Shown one piece after another: positions 63,913 through 64,000 of a stretch of 64,000 bases of DNA. The stretch comes from Manduca sexta. Its lineage: Eukaryota; Arthropoda; Insecta; Lepidoptera; Sphingidae. The position numbers and the translations under genes were made by a program. Below the pieces are notes generated by a model. The model saw nothing but the letters and a program-made list of their open reading frames with translations, ran no database searches and had not been told where the DNA came from. The number at the start of each line of letters is the position of its first letter. The stretch's first letter is position 1. The stretch lies in contig NC_051137.1 in assembly GCF_014839805.1 (NCBI RefSeq), positions 8,607,170-8,671,169 of the forward strand, written 5' to 3'.

Positions 63913-64000
63913 AAATATTTGTGCAACAATATCTGTCTTCTGCGACAATCCCTCACGGTTTACGGCCTGCTCACCATCCGCCACGCTACTAAAGACTGTC
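63913..64000 (-). CDS. Partial exon at the right edge, ending at a splice donor
   Basis: The minus-strand frame TVFSSVADGEQAVNREGLSQ, then KTDIVAQIF, ends in phase 0 at a strong GTAAGT donor (63912-63907). The start lies outside the window. The spacing faintly recalls the extracellular N-terminal part of Cys-loop ligand-gated chloride channels, but this is far too short to name. The following exon would lie at lower coordinates; none was identified. Confidence 0.4.

Overview
This is an AT-rich animal nuclear segment with long introns, GT-AG splice sites and a dense load of dispersed repeats. The repeats point to a moth or butterfly (Lepidoptera): tRNA-derived SINEs with short target duplications, Helitron-like elements ending in CTAG, RTE-type LINE tails ending in the peptide YVQQWTS and an (ATG)n run, and a repeat that begins AGGGTTCCGT. 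The species cannot be fixed from the sequence alone. No bacterial-type features, CRISPR arrays, rRNA or tRNA genes were seen. A 500-base run of N marks one assembly gap.

Layout. (1) About 1-2533, minus strand: the 5' five coding exons of an ankyrin-repeat protein; the gene leaves the window on the left. (2) 2534-4040: the divergent intergenic region, which holds a retroposon-like insert made largely of 35-bp tandem repeats. (3) 4071-21861, plus strand: a complete PIX-type Rho GEF gene (ARHGEF7 / Drosophila rtGEF orthologue). It has an SH3 exon, DH and PH exons, a very large skippable cassette exon, the GIT-binding segment and a terminal coiled-coil exon. At least two other possible terminal exons share the same splice phase. 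(4) 23831-31639, minus strand: a complete six-exon homocysteine S-methyltransferase gene of 355 residues, convergent with the PIX gene. (5) 31640-43016: no recognisable gene, only repeats. (6) 43017-44848, minus strand: a candidate two-exon gene for an 83-residue secreted protein, with the 500-N gap inside its intron. (7) 44849-64000: mostly non-coding sequence with repeats, a GC-rich island at about 54.5 kb holding a possible first exon (hydrophobic leader plus splice donor), and a partial exon at the right edge.

The genes do not form a pathway. PIX is a cytoplasmic Rac/Cdc42 exchange factor and scaffold that works with GIT and PAK. The methyltransferase makes methionine from homocysteine. 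The ankyrin protein is of unknown function. The coding models rest on splice sites whose phases were checked by hand and that give uninterrupted reading frames. No database search was possible. The observations most worth following are the 704-codon in-frame PIX cassette exon, the choice of PIX C-termini, the hidden two-exon secreted protein, and the VNTR-rich retroposon in the shared promoter region.
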